A stretch of DNA of 64,000 nucleotides. Source: Denitrificimonas caeni DSM 24390. Lineage in GTDB: Bacteria; Pseudomonadota; Gammaproteobacteria; Pseudomonadales; Pseudomonadaceae. Both the position numbers and the translations under genes were made by a program. The stretch covers positions 248,001-312,000 of the forward strand of contig NZ_ATXQ01000003.1 in assembly GCF_000421765.1 (NCBI RefSeq). Direction: 5' to 3'. The notes under the pieces were generated by a model. The model worked only from the letters and a program-made list of their open reading frames with translations. It was not told the DNA's origin and did not search any database. Every line of letters begins with the position of its first letter. Positions within the stretch are counted from its first letter, which is position 1. Positions 41,838 to 50,104 of this stretch are shown here, one piece after another.

Positions 41838-43571
41838 TTATGTTGCTTGCGCTTGCGCAACACTTAACGGATCCAATGCTTGCATCGCCGCATATTGGCT
41901 AACAAAAACTTGGCCACCGAAGTGTTGCAAGAATTCCGAACGGTGCAACTGATCCATTACCGGACCTTTCACCTCAGACAAATGCAACTGTATACCGGCA
42001 GCAGTGAGGCGCTCGGTAATGGCCTCCAAACTGTCTAAAGCGCTGGCATCTATTAAATTCACACCGGAGCACATCAACACTAAATGCTGGCAGTTGGGGT
42101 AATCCACCATCAAACGCGTAATGCTTTCTTCCAAATAGCGAGCATTGGGAAAGTACAGGCTTTCATCGACGCGCAAAGACACCACCTGCTCACTCTGCAC
42201 CACATTAAAACGCTCGATATTGCGAAAGTGCTCACTACCCGGTAATTGCCCAACCACCGCAATGTGCGGACGACTGGTACGCCACAGAAACAATAACAGC
42301 GATAAGCTAACGCCCATGATGATGCCGATTTCCACGCCCATAAACAGCACACCAAAAATGGTTGCGGCCTGAGCAAAAAAGTCTTGTTTAGAAAAACGCC
42401 AAGTGCGCTTTAAAGAGCCTAAATCGACGAGACTGAGTACTGCCACAATAATGGTCGCAGCCAATACCGCATGGGGTAAATTGTGAAATAACGGGGTAAA
42501 AAATAGTGCCGTAACGGCAATACCAATCGCAGTTAAAACACCTGCCATCGGCGTTCTCGCGCCTGCATCAAAATTAACAATCGAGCGTGAAAAACCACCG
42601 GTGATTGGAAAACCACCGCTGACTGCTGCGGCAATATTAGCAGCACCTAAACCAACTAATTCTTGGTCTGGATCAATTCGTTCGCGGCGTTTGGCAGCTA
42701 GGGTTTGCGCAACCGAAACTGATTCAACAAAACCTACCAAGCTAATCAATAAAGCTGCAGGTAATAACTGCATGGCCAATTGCCAATCCAGCGTTGGCAA
42801 GCGCAATACTGGTAAGCCCTCTGGAATTGCACCGACCACTTGCACACCGCTGCTTTCTAAGTTGCCCAGAGTAACCACAACAACCGAGACAATAATAGTG
42901 ACCACCGGCCCCATTTTCGTCAGGCTATCGGCCCAGACTGGAGTGCAGCCTAACTGCAGCAGCCAACCTTTTAAATGGGTACGCGACAACTGTAAAAATA
43001 ACAGCGATAAACCGCCAATCAGCAAAGTTGGAAAATTCACATAAGGAATCTGTTCAGCCAAGGACGGCAGTAATTGCGACACCGTTTGTCCGTCGGCTTT
43101 GACGCCTAAAATATGTTTGAACTGGCTTAAAGCAATCAGCAAACCTGAAGCACTGATAAAACCTGAGATCACCGGATGGCTTAAGAAATTAGCCAGAAAG
43201 CCTAAACGTAACAACGCCATCAGTAACAAAATCAGCCCAGATAACGCGGCCAATAACATTGCTGCACCGATATAAGCCGCAGACTCAGCGGCAAACAGAG
43301 GGCCTAGCGCCGCAGCCGTCATCAGTGAAATGACCGCCACTGGCCCCACCGCTAAAGTACGACTTGAACCAAAAATCGCATACAAAAATAGCGGCGCAAT
43401 ACTGGCATACAACCCAGTGATGGGTGGTAAGCCTGCCAGCATGGCGTAAGCTAAACTTTGCGGAATTAACATCAAGGTGACGATCACCGCAGCTAAACCA
43501 TCTTTACCTGCGGTGACTCGATCATAGGTAGCGGCCCAGTCTAAGCAGGGCAGCCAACGCTGCAGTTTCAC
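41838..43571 (-). CDS. SulP-family anion transporter with STAS domain
   Basis: A 577-residue inner-membrane anion carrier. About ten to twelve hydrophobic segments (about 25-430) include the family signature PPITGLYASIAPLFLYAIFG near 48-67, and a cytoplasmic STAS domain follows (about 455-560, DASALDSLEAI). The start is GTG at 43571, overlapping the stop of the sulfide:quinone reductase gene by 4 bases (GTGA). SulP proteins carry sulfate, bicarbonate or other anions. The operon context suggests sulfate or sulfite/thiosulfate made by sulfide oxidation; direction of transport is unknown. Confidence 0.9.
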   Translation of the reverse strand: MKLQRWLPCLDWAATYDRVTAGKDGLAAVIVTLMLIPQSLAYAMLAGLPPITGLYASIAPLFLYAIFGSSRTLAVGPVAVISLMTAAALGPLFAAESAAYIGAAMLLAALSGLILLLMALLRLGFLANFLSHPVISGFISASGLLIALSQFKHILGVKADGQTVSQLLPSLAEQIPYVNFPTLLIGGLSLLFLQLSRTHLKGWLLQLGCTPVWADSLTKMGPVVTIIVSVVVVTLGNLESSGVQVVGAIPEGLPVLRLPTLDWQLAMQLLPAALLISLVGFVESVSVAQTLAAKRRERIDPDQELVGLGAANIAAAVSGGFPITGGFSRSIVNFDAGARTPMAGVLTAIGIAVTALFFTPLFHNLPHAVLAATIIVAVLSLVDLGSLKRTWRFSKQDFFAQAATIFGVLFMGVEIGIIMGVSLSLLLFLWRTSRPHIAVVGQLPGSEHFRNIERFNVVQSEQVVSLRVDESLYFPNARYLEESITRLMVDYPNCQHLVLMCSGVNLIDASALDSLEAITERLTAAGIQLHLSEVKGPVMDQLHRSEFLQHFGGQVFVSQYAAMQALDPLSVAQAQAT

Positions 43572-45310
43572 TTATGTTTATCCGCCTCAAAATCACAGGC
43601 CGCAGGTTCATTTGCAGCATGCGGTTCGTGATCTAAAATAGTCGGCTTGGCCAGCCACTCACGGCCTTTCAACAACATATCGAAGTAAATGGTTGGCATC
43701 CAACGGGCTTTCAAAATCCACGCCAAGCGACGCGCAACCAGAGGATCAAGTGGAAAGGTAGGCAGTAGTTTGCCGCCATAACCAAACTCAGCAAGAATAG
43801 TTTTGCCGCGCTCAACCACCAACGGGCAAGCGCCATAGCCATCGTACATAGCACGCGGACCACGACCAGCCAGCACCGCGAGGACGTTTTCAGCAACCAC
43901 TGGTGCTTGCTTACGCACGGCAGCAGCGGTTTTCGCATTGGGCGCAGAGCAGACATCGCCTAAGCTAAATACCGTGCCAAAACGCGGATGACGTAAGGTG
44001 TCATGATCCACCTCCAACCAACCTTCAGCATTGGCCAACACACTTTCGCGGACAAAGCGTGGCGCGCGCTGCGGTGGCACAACATGCAAGAAATCAAAGG
44101 ATTTCTCGATGCGCTGTTGATTGCCTTCGGCGTCCGTCACTTCAAACCAAGCCTTACCCGCTTCACCATCGACTTCCACTAAATTTTGCTGGAAGTTTAA
44201 CTGCACTTGGTATTTCTCAATGTATTTCATCAATGGTGGAACAAAGTCAGCCACACCAAAGAGCACGCCGCCGGCAGTACAAAACTCGGTTTCTATTTGG
44301 CTGAGCACCCCTTCTTTCTGCCACCAATCGGCAGACATATATAAGGCTTTCTGTGGTGCACCGGCGCATTTAATCGGCATCGGTGGCTGGGTGAAAATAG
44401 CCCGGCCTTTGCGTAGGTTTTGTACCAACTGCCAAGTGTATGGCGCCAACTCTAAGACATAGTTAGAGGTCACACCATTTTTACCAAGGGTCTCACGCAA
44501 GCCTTTGATTGCATCCCAATGCAGCTTAAGACCTGGACAGACAATCAACGAGCGATAAGCCAATTGGCGGCCATCCTCTAACACAACAGTATTCTGCTCT
44601 GGTAGAAAACCAGTCACGGCGGCGCGAATCCACTGCGCTGCTTTTGGGATGCACTGCACCATCGGCCGCTCAGTTTGTGAACGAGTAAATACGCCGGCAC
44701 CGACCATGGTCCAACCCGGCTGATAGTAATGTTGCTCGCTGGGCTCAATCACACCAATACGCAAACTGGCATCTCGTTTGAGCAAGCTCGCAGTGACCGC
44801 ACAACCTGCAGCACCAGCGCCGACCACTAACACATCATAGCGATTGCTTTGTGCCGTTTGCGTTGCGTTGGGCACACAAACTTGTTCACTCCAACGCTGC
44901 TGTAAACGCGGTAGTAAACCAGCTAAGTCATAGCCTGCGGCTTTAGCAGTATCGAGTACTCGTTGAGAATCCAGACGATGCGCTTCGCTCAATGCCCACA
45001 AGCTAGATGAACGCGTCCCGGTACGACAAAACGCTAAAACAGGGCCCTTAACTTGAGCAAGCAACTGTGCAAAATCAGCGACATTTTGATCACTGATCTG
45101 CCCTGCAATCACCGGTAAATAATGATATTGCAAGCCCGCCGCTTGCGCCGCTTCAGCTATTTCGGCGCTGCTTGGTTGATCTTCACCTTCTTGATCAGGA
45201 CGATTATTAATCACGGTCAAAAAGCCTGCAGCGGCAACCGAGGTCATATCTTTGGGCTGAATTTGCCCTATAACCGATAAAAAAGGTGTGAGCTGTTTGG
45301 TCGCTTCCAT
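43568..45310 (-). CDS. Fused rhodanese-like (TIGR01244/DUF442) domain and sulfide:quinone oxidoreductase
   Basis: A 580-residue fusion. Residues 1-110 are a DUF442/TIGR01244 sulfurtransferase-like domain with the loop CRTGTR (Cys95 to Arg100, a Cx4R loop as in rhodaneses). Residues 155-570 are a type II sulfide:quinone reductase with the FAD motif GAGAAG (164-169), the catalytic Cys315 in IKCAGAPQK and Cys454 in GDVCSAPNAKTAAAV, matching the two reactive cysteines of human SQOR. Expected chemistry is oxidation of H2S with electrons passed to quinone, the sulfane sulfur being passed to an acceptor; the fused domain may take it. It acts at the inner membrane. Downstream of persulfide dioxygenase by 16 bp, coupled to SulP. 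Confidence 0.92.
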   Translation of the reverse strand: MEATKQLTPFLSVIGQIQPKDMTSVAAAGFLTVINNRPDQEGEDQPSSAEIAEAAQAAGLQYHYLPVIAGQISDQNVADFAQLLAQVKGPVLAFCRTGTRSSSLWALSEAHRLDSQRVLDTAKAAGYDLAGLLPRLQQRWSEQVCVPNATQTAQSNRYDVLVVGAGAAGCAVTASLLKRDASLRIGVIEPSEQHYYQPGWTMVGAGVFTRSQTERPMVQCIPKAAQWIRAAVTGFLPEQNTVVLEDGRQLAYRSLIVCPGLKLHWDAIKGLRETLGKNGVTSNYVLELAPYTWQLVQNLRKGRAIFTQPPMPIKCAGAPQKALYMSADWWQKEGVLSQIETEFCTAGGVLFGVADFVPPLMKYIEKYQVQLNFQQNLVEVDGEAGKAWFEVTDAEGNQQRIEKSFDFLHVVPPQRAPRFVRESVLANAEGWLEVDHDTLRHPRFGTVFSLGDVCSAPNAKTAAAVRKQAPVVAENVLAVLAGRGPRAMYDGYGACPLVVERGKTILAEFGYGGKLLPTFPLDPLVARRLAWILKARWMPTIYFDMLLKGREWLAKPTILDHEPHAANEPAACDFEADKHK

Positions 45311-45326
45311 CTGGCGTTCTCCAAAA

Positions 45327-46190
45327 TCAAAGTGCGTTGAGCGGTATTTTTAAATAGCGTACACCGTTATCTTCCGCGGGTGGCAATTCACCTGCACGCA
45401 TATTAATTTGTACTGATGGTAAAATCAGCGTGGGCATCGATAACGTCGCATCACGCGCGCTACGCATGGCGACAAACTCTTCAGCGCTGATCCCCTCACG
45501 CACATGAATGTTGTGCAGACGCTCAGCAGCGACCGTGGTTTCATTGCAATATTCTTCACGCTCTGGAGCTTTGTAGTCATGGCACATAAACATGCGCATG
45601 CTGTCTGGTAAGGTGAATAAACGCTGGATGGAATGATATAAAGTGTGCGCATCGCCGCCGGGGAAATCACAGCGTGCAGTGCCGTAATCAGGCATAAATA
45701 AGGTGTCACCGACAAACACCGCATCGCCAATCACATAACTTAAGCAGGCTTGAGTATGGCCAGGCGTGTGCATGACTTGCACGGTCAAGCCGCCCACTTG
45801 CAGGGTCTCGCCATCTTTGAGCAGTCGATCAAACTGACTGCCATCGGTCGCAAACTGCGGCTCCACATTGAACAGTTTGGAAAATACTTTCTGTACCGCA
45901 GTAATCTCAGCACCAATCGCTAATGTGCCACCCAATTGCTGCTTCAGATAAGGCGCGGCAGATAAATGATCCGCGTGCACATGAGTCTCTAATAACCATT
46001 CAACGGTTAACTGCTGCTCTCGGACAAAGGCCACAATTTTCTCAGCGCTGTCAGTGTTGGTGCGACCTGAGGCGGGATCATAATCGAGTACTGAGTCAAT
46101 AATGGCGCAAGACTGCGACTCAGGATCACGCACGACATAACTGTAGGTGTAGGTAGCTGGATCAAAGAAAGCAGTCACTGCAGGTCGCAT
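45327..46190 (-). CDS. Persulfide dioxygenase, MBL fold (ETHE1/Blh-like)
   Basis: A 287-residue metallo-beta-lactamase-fold protein that should oxidise glutathione persulfide to sulfite. The metal motif HVHADH is near residue 70, then HTPGHTQACLSYVIGDAVFVGDTL (about 135-158), GTARCDFPGGDA and MCHDY near 205. These are the features of the Blh branch found in bigR operons. GAGGAG precedes the start. It sits between DUF2892 and the sulfide:quinone reductase, whose sulfane product it would consume. Confidence 0.9.
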   Translation of the reverse strand: MRPAVTAFFDPATYTYSYVVRDPESQSCAIIDSVLDYDPASGRTNTDSAEKIVAFVREQQLTVEWLLETHVHADHLSAAPYLKQQLGGTLAIGAEITAVQKVFSKLFNVEPQFATDGSQFDRLLKDGETLQVGGLTVQVMHTPGHTQACLSYVIGDAVFVGDTLFMPDYGTARCDFPGGDAHTLYHSIQRLFTLPDSMRMFMCHDYKAPEREEYCNETTVAAERLHNIHVREGISAEEFVAMRSARDATLSMPTLILPSVQINMRAGELPPAEDNGVRYLKIPLNAL

Positions 46191-46210
46191 CGCACGCTCC
46201 TCACTGAAAC

Positions 46211-46218
46211 ACTATACA
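46211..46218 (-). promoter_or_regulatory. Candidate repressor half-site upstream of the persulfide dioxygenase
   Basis: TGTATAGT (minus strand) lies about 20 bp before the dioxygenase start and recurs exactly at 46610-46617 in the DUF2892 promoter. Further upstream ATATAC (46251-46256) and GTATAT (46270-46275) form an inverted repeat. A BigR-like repressor is the obvious reader, but the assignment is inference. Confidence 0.35.
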
Positions 46219-46302
46219 AATCGATATTAAATCATACACGAAAATAAAGAATATACTTATAACTGTTTCGTATATGGATAACTATGGCCATATTTTCGAG
46301 AC

Positions 46303-46327
46303 AAAAAAGGCACCACGAGGGTGCCTT
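46303..46327 (-). terminator. Intrinsic terminator after DUF2892
   Basis: On the minus strand AAGGCACC-loop-GGTGCCTT is followed directly by TTTT (46307-46314 pairs with 46320-46327). It lies 34 bp after the DUF2892 stop, so the dioxygenase genes need partial read-through or their own promoter. Confidence 0.85.
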
Positions 46328-46360
46328 GAGTGTTGGTTACAGAATGCAGTCTGCAACCAA

Positions 46361-46564
46361 CTATTTTTTATCACACTGCTTGGTGCCGCAGGTGTTCACG
46401 CCAATAATACTGTAAGCAGGGCAGCTGCCTATGGCGCCGGTAATAATCGGCACAATACCAATCCAGCCCCACCAGCCAATCACATTAGTCAAAGCCAATC
46501 CAACTAAAACAAGACCGACAATAATGCGCAGACCGCGGTCAATTGAACCCATATTGCTTTTCAT
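46361..46564 (-). CDS. DUF2892 (YgaP-type) small membrane protein
   Basis: A 67-residue protein with two membrane segments (about 12-29 and 30-48) separated by a tight turn, as in the C-terminal part of YgaP rhodanese, but with no rhodanese domain. The family pattern NMGSIDRGLRIIVGL and CPAYSIIGVNTC are present, giving two cysteines close to the second helix plus one near the end. AGGGGA precedes the start. It follows the BigR-like gene and precedes the persulfide genes, the usual place for this family in sulfide-stress operons. Confidence 0.88.
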   Translation of the reverse strand: MKSNMGSIDRGLRIIVGLVLVGLALTNVIGWWGWIGIVPIITGAIGSCPAYSIIGVNTCGTKQCDKK

Positions 46565-46607
46565 GATGAATTCCCCTTTGCTGTTATAAAGGTGCTACAC
46601 CATCAAT

Positions 46608-46635
46608 ATACTATACATTATGATAAATTGTTCAA
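46608..46635 (-). promoter_or_regulatory. Promoter with overlapping candidate operator before DUF2892
   Basis: On the minus strand TTGAAC (46630-46635) and TAGTAT (46608-46613) are spaced 16 bp. The -10 lies within an AT-rich imperfect palindrome containing TGTATAGT (46610-46617), also found before the dioxygenase gene. An operator over the -10 element would fit an ArsR-family repressor. Confidence 0.45.
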
Positions 46636-46673
46636 TTAACGTATCGTCTTACAACGCTGCCAGTCGACACACG

Positions 46674-46997
46674 TTATTCGGTTCCGCTGCAAAAAAGCTG
46701 GTAGAGGGTTTCAATCACAGCCAGTGCTTGCGGACTACTGATACTGTAATAAATCTGTCGTCCATCACGGCGTGTATCTACTAAGCCTTCACGGCGTAAT
46801 ACGCCCAGTTGTTGTGACAGCGTTGGTTGGACAATTTTTAAACGATCTTCCAACTCTCCAACATTCATCTCGCCAGCAACCAACTGACACAGCAGCAATA
46901 ATCGATCAGGGTTACCCAATGCTTTCAGCAACTGACCGGCCTCGTCAGCATTGTCGCGCAGTTGATCAATATCTATTGAAACAGCAGGTTTACTCAT
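46674..46997 (-). CDS. bigR: ArsR-family persulfide-responsive repressor, BigR/SqrR-like
   Basis: A 107-residue winged-helix repressor. Start 46997 (AGGA eight bases upstream) is preferred to 47006. The helix-turn-helix is ELEDRLKIVQPTLSQQLGVLR near 47-67, and the wing VDTRRDGRQIYYSI follows. The two cysteines, Cys37 in LLLLCQL and Cys103 in LFCSGTE, match the pair that forms a disulfide or polysulfide link in BigR, SqrR and YgaV, releasing DNA when persulfide rises. Arsenic-type CVC metal sites are absent. It should repress the genes that follow it on the same strand. Confidence 0.88.
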   Translation of the reverse strand: MSKPAVSIDIDQLRDNADEAGQLLKALGNPDRLLLLCQLVAGEMNVGELEDRLKIVQPTLSQQLGVLRREGLVDTRRDGRQIYYSISSPQALAVIETLYQLFCSGTE

Positions 46998-47240
46998 TGG
47001 AAACATCCTAAAGCACGTCGTCGTCCAAGCACCAACTACCGAATAAGAAAGCTCTTATCAAGCGCAGCACTTCAACATATTATTGATAATTAAAAGCAAT
47101 ACTACCTTGATACCAAGGTTCTCGAAACAGGGCTGCAGGCATAAGCACAGAAGCAAAAAACATATCCATTACTGGATTCTGATTGGCATCTTGCCAGTGT
47201 TCGCCCACTTAGTAGCTTGATGCACAATAAGTATTTTTAT
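46998..47240. other. Intergenic region upstream of the BigR-like gene
   Basis: No gene. It must hold the repressor gene's promoter. Its clearest structure is the perfect 16-bp palindrome ACCTTGATACCAAGGT at 47104-47119, about 110 bp before the repressor start, with AT-rich DNA between. I could not fix a -35/-10 pair. The right side borders the foldback MITE. Confidence 0.5.
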
Positions 47241-47388
47241 TTAAGGAAGCTCTGAATAATGTTAGCGAGGCAGTCAGGGCTAGGCAAAAATCAGCGAAAA
47301 AGCGCAGTTTACAGGTAGTAAATGAGCATTTTGAGCTGATTTTTAACAACGTCCTGACAACGTAGGTAAGTATTCAGCGCTTCCTTAA
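47241..47388. mobile_element. 148-bp foldback MITE
   Basis: The ends are inverted copies, TTAAGGAAGCTCTGAATA at the left and TTAAGGAAGCGCTGAATA read inward from the right (one mismatch in 18). Pairing continues inward through TCAGG, AAAAATCAGC and TTTAC to the centre near 47315, so the whole element is one imperfect palindrome with no coding capacity. Both ends start with TTAA, which could be a palindromic target duplication or part of the repeat. The right end overlaps the last bases of the YbfB-like gene and provides its TAA stop. Confidence 0.75.
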
Positions 47389-48560
47389 CTCTTCTCGGGC
47401 ACCAATAACGCCCAGAGCAAACCCCACAACAAAGCGCCTGCACCCAACCAGAATGCGCCCTGCAGAGTGCCACTTGCCGCTAGCCACTGAGCAGTGAGCC
47501 AAGGGCCGGTGAGCTGAGTAAAACCATATAAAGCCACCAGCCCTGCTGATAAACGTGGACCTTGATGCGGATGCAAAGTGCGCGCTAAGCGCTGAGTTAA
47601 CAGTACAGTACCCAAGAAAGTACCGCCCACTAATAAGGCGCAAAGTAAGACACCCAAGGCAGCAGGCAGTAATAGAACCGCCAGCACGCCCAGCAACTGC
47701 AAAATGTAATTAAGACGTAGCGCTAAAGCATCACCGATCCGCGCACCTAACTTATTCCACACCCAAGGTGAAGGTAAGGTCACTAACGCCACCACCAGCC
47801 AACTGCCATCGACTAAAAAGCTGCCCGGCTCAAGCTTGATACTGGCCAACATCGGCAAAAAGGTCATCGGCAAAATATAGCCTAAGCCCGCGCCAGCATA
47901 GGACAAAAACAGCGGTGTACTGGCCCGATCAAACAAGCGCGTTGAGCGAGCTTCACCACTTTCTGTCGGTAAAACCACCGGTGCAGGAATATCCAACACA
48001 GCTAGCTGTCGCCAACCCCACCATGCTAAAGGCACACTGAGTAAAAAGGCCGGCCACCAGCGTTCTGCGCCCTGCAGCCACTGCGCAGGCACCGCCACCA
48101 AAGCACTGGACACCAACAAGCCGGCACCGACACCCAGGTAGACCAAGCCACTGGCCGTCGCTCGTCCATGCCGCGCCAGCCATTCCAAAATTAATGACGG
48201 CGCTTGCACAAAGACAATACCGTTGGTGATGCCGTTAATCAGGCGTAAAGCCGATAAACTTTCAGCGCTTTCAGCTTGGGTTTGTAGCAGCGTGCATAAC
48301 ACGTTAATGGCCAAGGCCCACGGCAAGACTTTATGGATCTGCTCAACGCGGTGCCAACGCATGGCCAGTAACGCACCGATTAAATAGCCAAGATAATTCC
48401 AACTGGCAACATCAGCGCCCTGCTTCAGACTCAACAAGCCGTCTTTAACCAGCCAAGGCAGCAATGGGGTATAAATAAAACGCCCAAGGGTGTGCACCAC
48501 AAGCAGCACTAGGGCACCGGCAACGATCACCCGTAACAAGTCTGGAGTTTTCTGAGTCAT
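47385..48560 (-). CDS. YbfB/YjiJ-family MFS transporter
   Basis: A 391-residue inner-membrane carrier with about twelve hydrophobic segments across the whole length. Features of the YbfB/YjiJ branch are LGRFIYTPLLPWL near 25-37 and the SWNYLGYLIGALLAMRW segment near 53-69. The substrate is unknown. The stop codon TAA is contributed by the terminal TTAA of the adjoining MITE, so the protein's final residues (PEKS) may have been changed by that insertion. The neighbours are unrelated in function. Confidence 0.8.
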   Translation of the reverse strand: MTQKTPDLLRVIVAGALVLLVVHTLGRFIYTPLLPWLVKDGLLSLKQGADVASWNYLGYLIGALLAMRWHRVEQIHKVLPWALAINVLCTLLQTQAESAESLSALRLINGITNGIVFVQAPSLILEWLARHGRATASGLVYLGVGAGLLVSSALVAVPAQWLQGAERWWPAFLLSVPLAWWGWRQLAVLDIPAPVVLPTESGEARSTRLFDRASTPLFLSYAGAGLGYILPMTFLPMLASIKLEPGSFLVDGSWLVVALVTLPSPWVWNKLGARIGDALALRLNYILQLLGVLAVLLLPAALGVLLCALLVGGTFLGTVLLTQRLARTLHPHQGPRLSAGLVALYGFTQLTGPWLTAQWLAASGTLQGAFWLGAGALLWGLLWALLVPEKS

Positions 48561-48638
48561 AAATTGTGCTTATTATTAAAAAGCCAGTCTGCAGTGCTTT
48601 CAAACACTGTTCTTTGCGACATTAGTGGTACATCTCGT

Positions 48639-49472
48639 CTATGGCGTGATTGCGGCAATCCGCGACACATGCGCCAAGAACGACTCACGCCAAACGGCCT
48701 GCTGCGGTAGCGCCACAAAAAAAGGATTCAGATAGTTCTCTTGCGCAGCATAGGTCAGCGGTTGTCCTTGGAGATTCAGCACTTGACCGCCTGCTCCCTC
48801 CAACACACCTTGCGCGGCAGCAGTGTCCCATTGCGAAGTTGGCGCTAAGCGTGGATAAAGATCCGCAGCGCCTTCTGCCATCTGACAAAACTTCAGCGAA
48901 CTACCGACATTCACTAAGCGCAGCGTCGGAAAGTTTTCCGCCAAACGCTCTAGCAAAGCTTCTTGTTCTGGACTGCTGTGTCTTTTACTGGCGACCACAG
49001 CCAATTCATCCTGCGGCGCGCTGCGCATGTGTAGGCTTCGGGTAGCGCCATCCGCATCACGACAAAAAGCACCGAACTCTGCGCCGCCATAGTAGATCGC
49101 CGAGGTAACCGGCACGCCGACCACACCAAACACCACCTGACCGTGCTCAATCAGCGCGACATTCACCGTGTACTCAGCGCTGCCGCTAATAAACTCTTTG
49201 GTGCCATCTAACGGATCAACCAACCACCAACGCGTCCACTGTTGACGTTCGCTCAGAGCAATAGCGCAATCTTCTTCCGAGAGCACCGGAATGCTTGCAT
49301 CCAAAGCCGTCAATCCTGCCGCCAGCACTTTATGCGCGGCGATATCTGCTGCTGTCACCGGTGACGCATCCGCTTTCGTTTGCACAGCCACATTGGCTTG
49401 CCAGTACGGCAAGGTTGCTTGACCGGCAGCCTGTACCAACTCCAGCACGGGATCAATAAGAGGATGGATCAT
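48639..49472 (-). CDS. cysQ: 3'(2'),5'-bisphosphate nucleotidase
   Basis: Removes the 3'-phosphate of PAP, a by-product of sulfate assimilation, at the cytoplasmic side of the membrane. The 277-residue product belongs to the inositol-monophosphatase fold: metal ligands in SEEDC near 68 and WWLVDPLDGTKEFI near 83-96, plus SQWDTAAAQGVLEGAGG near 210. The start overlaps the nudE stop by 4 bases (ATGA), a pairing also recalled in P. aeruginosa PA5175-PA5176. Confidence 0.95.
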   Translation of the reverse strand: MIHPLIDPVLELVQAAGQATLPYWQANVAVQTKADASPVTAADIAAHKVLAAGLTALDASIPVLSEEDCAIALSERQQWTRWWLVDPLDGTKEFISGSAEYTVNVALIEHGQVVFGVVGVPVTSAIYYGGAEFGAFCRDADGATRSLHMRSAPQDELAVVASKRHSSPEQEALLERLAENFPTLRLVNVGSSLKFCQMAEGAADLYPRLAPTSQWDTAAAQGVLEGAGGQVLNLQGQPLTYAAQENYLNPFFVALPQQAVWRESFLAHVSRIAAITP

Positions 49473-50035
49473 AAGGTCAACTCACCACGCTGCTGTAATA
49501 AGTCACGCACCACATACATCGCCGCTAAAGCACGGCCTTCAGTAAATTGTGGATGCTCGAGCAAGCCCAACAGGTTACGCAAGTTCACAGTTTCAACCCG
49601 CATCGGTTCCGGCTCATCGCCCGCTAAACGCGACGGGTATAAATCCCGCGCCAACACCACTTGAATACGCTGACTCATATAACCCGGCGATAAACTTAAC
49701 TCGGTAATAAACTCTAAAGAGCGCGCGGCAAAACCTGCTTCTTCTTGCAGCTCACGATTGGCTGCTTGCAAAGCATCTTCACCCGGATCAATTAAGCCTT
49801 TAGGCAGCGACAACTCATAGGCTTCACTGCCCGCGCAATATTCTTCCACCAACACCACATTTTCTGCATCAAGCATGGCGACAATCATCACCGCACCTAA
49901 ACCGCCGGCCTTACCACGCAAACGTTCATAGGTGCGTTCTACACCATTACTGAAACGCAACTGCAATTGTTCAACACGAAAAATTCGACTACGCGCCACT
50001 TCTTCGCTGGCCAAGATGACTGGTTTTTCCCGCAT
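49469..50035 (-). CDS. nudE: ADP compounds hydrolase NudE
   Basis: A 188-residue Nudix hydrolase acting on ADP-ribose, NADH and Ap3A. Start 50035 is chosen because GGGAG lies about 7 nt upstream; the 50080 frame start has no support. The Nudix box GLIDPGEDALQAANRELQEEAGF is intact (quoted in two parts: G-x5-E then RELQEEAG). Divergent from yrfG by 69 bp and coupled to cysQ. Confidence 0.93.
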   Translation of the reverse strand: MREKPVILASEEVARSRIFRVEQLQLRFSNGVERTYERLRGKAGGLGAVMIVAMLDAENVVLVEEYCAGSEAYELSLPKGLIDPGEDALQAANRELQEEAGFAARSLEFITELSLSPGYMSQRIQVVLARDLYPSRLAGDEPEPMRVETVNLRNLLGLLEHPQFTEGRALAAMYVVRDLLQQRGELTL

Positions 50036-50104
50036 AACAAAACTCCCAATGCCGATGCAGGTATCATAGCGCGCTTGCACACACAGTTTTAGAGAGATTT
50101 AACT

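Noticed and set aside
46274-46507. 77-residue plus-strand frame over the DUF2892 gene
   Set aside because: It covers the terminator and reads antisense to a recognised family; no start signal.
46674-46997. Arsenic- or metal-sensing ArsR
   Set aside because: The CVC metal motif is absent, and the two cysteines and the neighbours match BigR/SqrR persulfide sensors.
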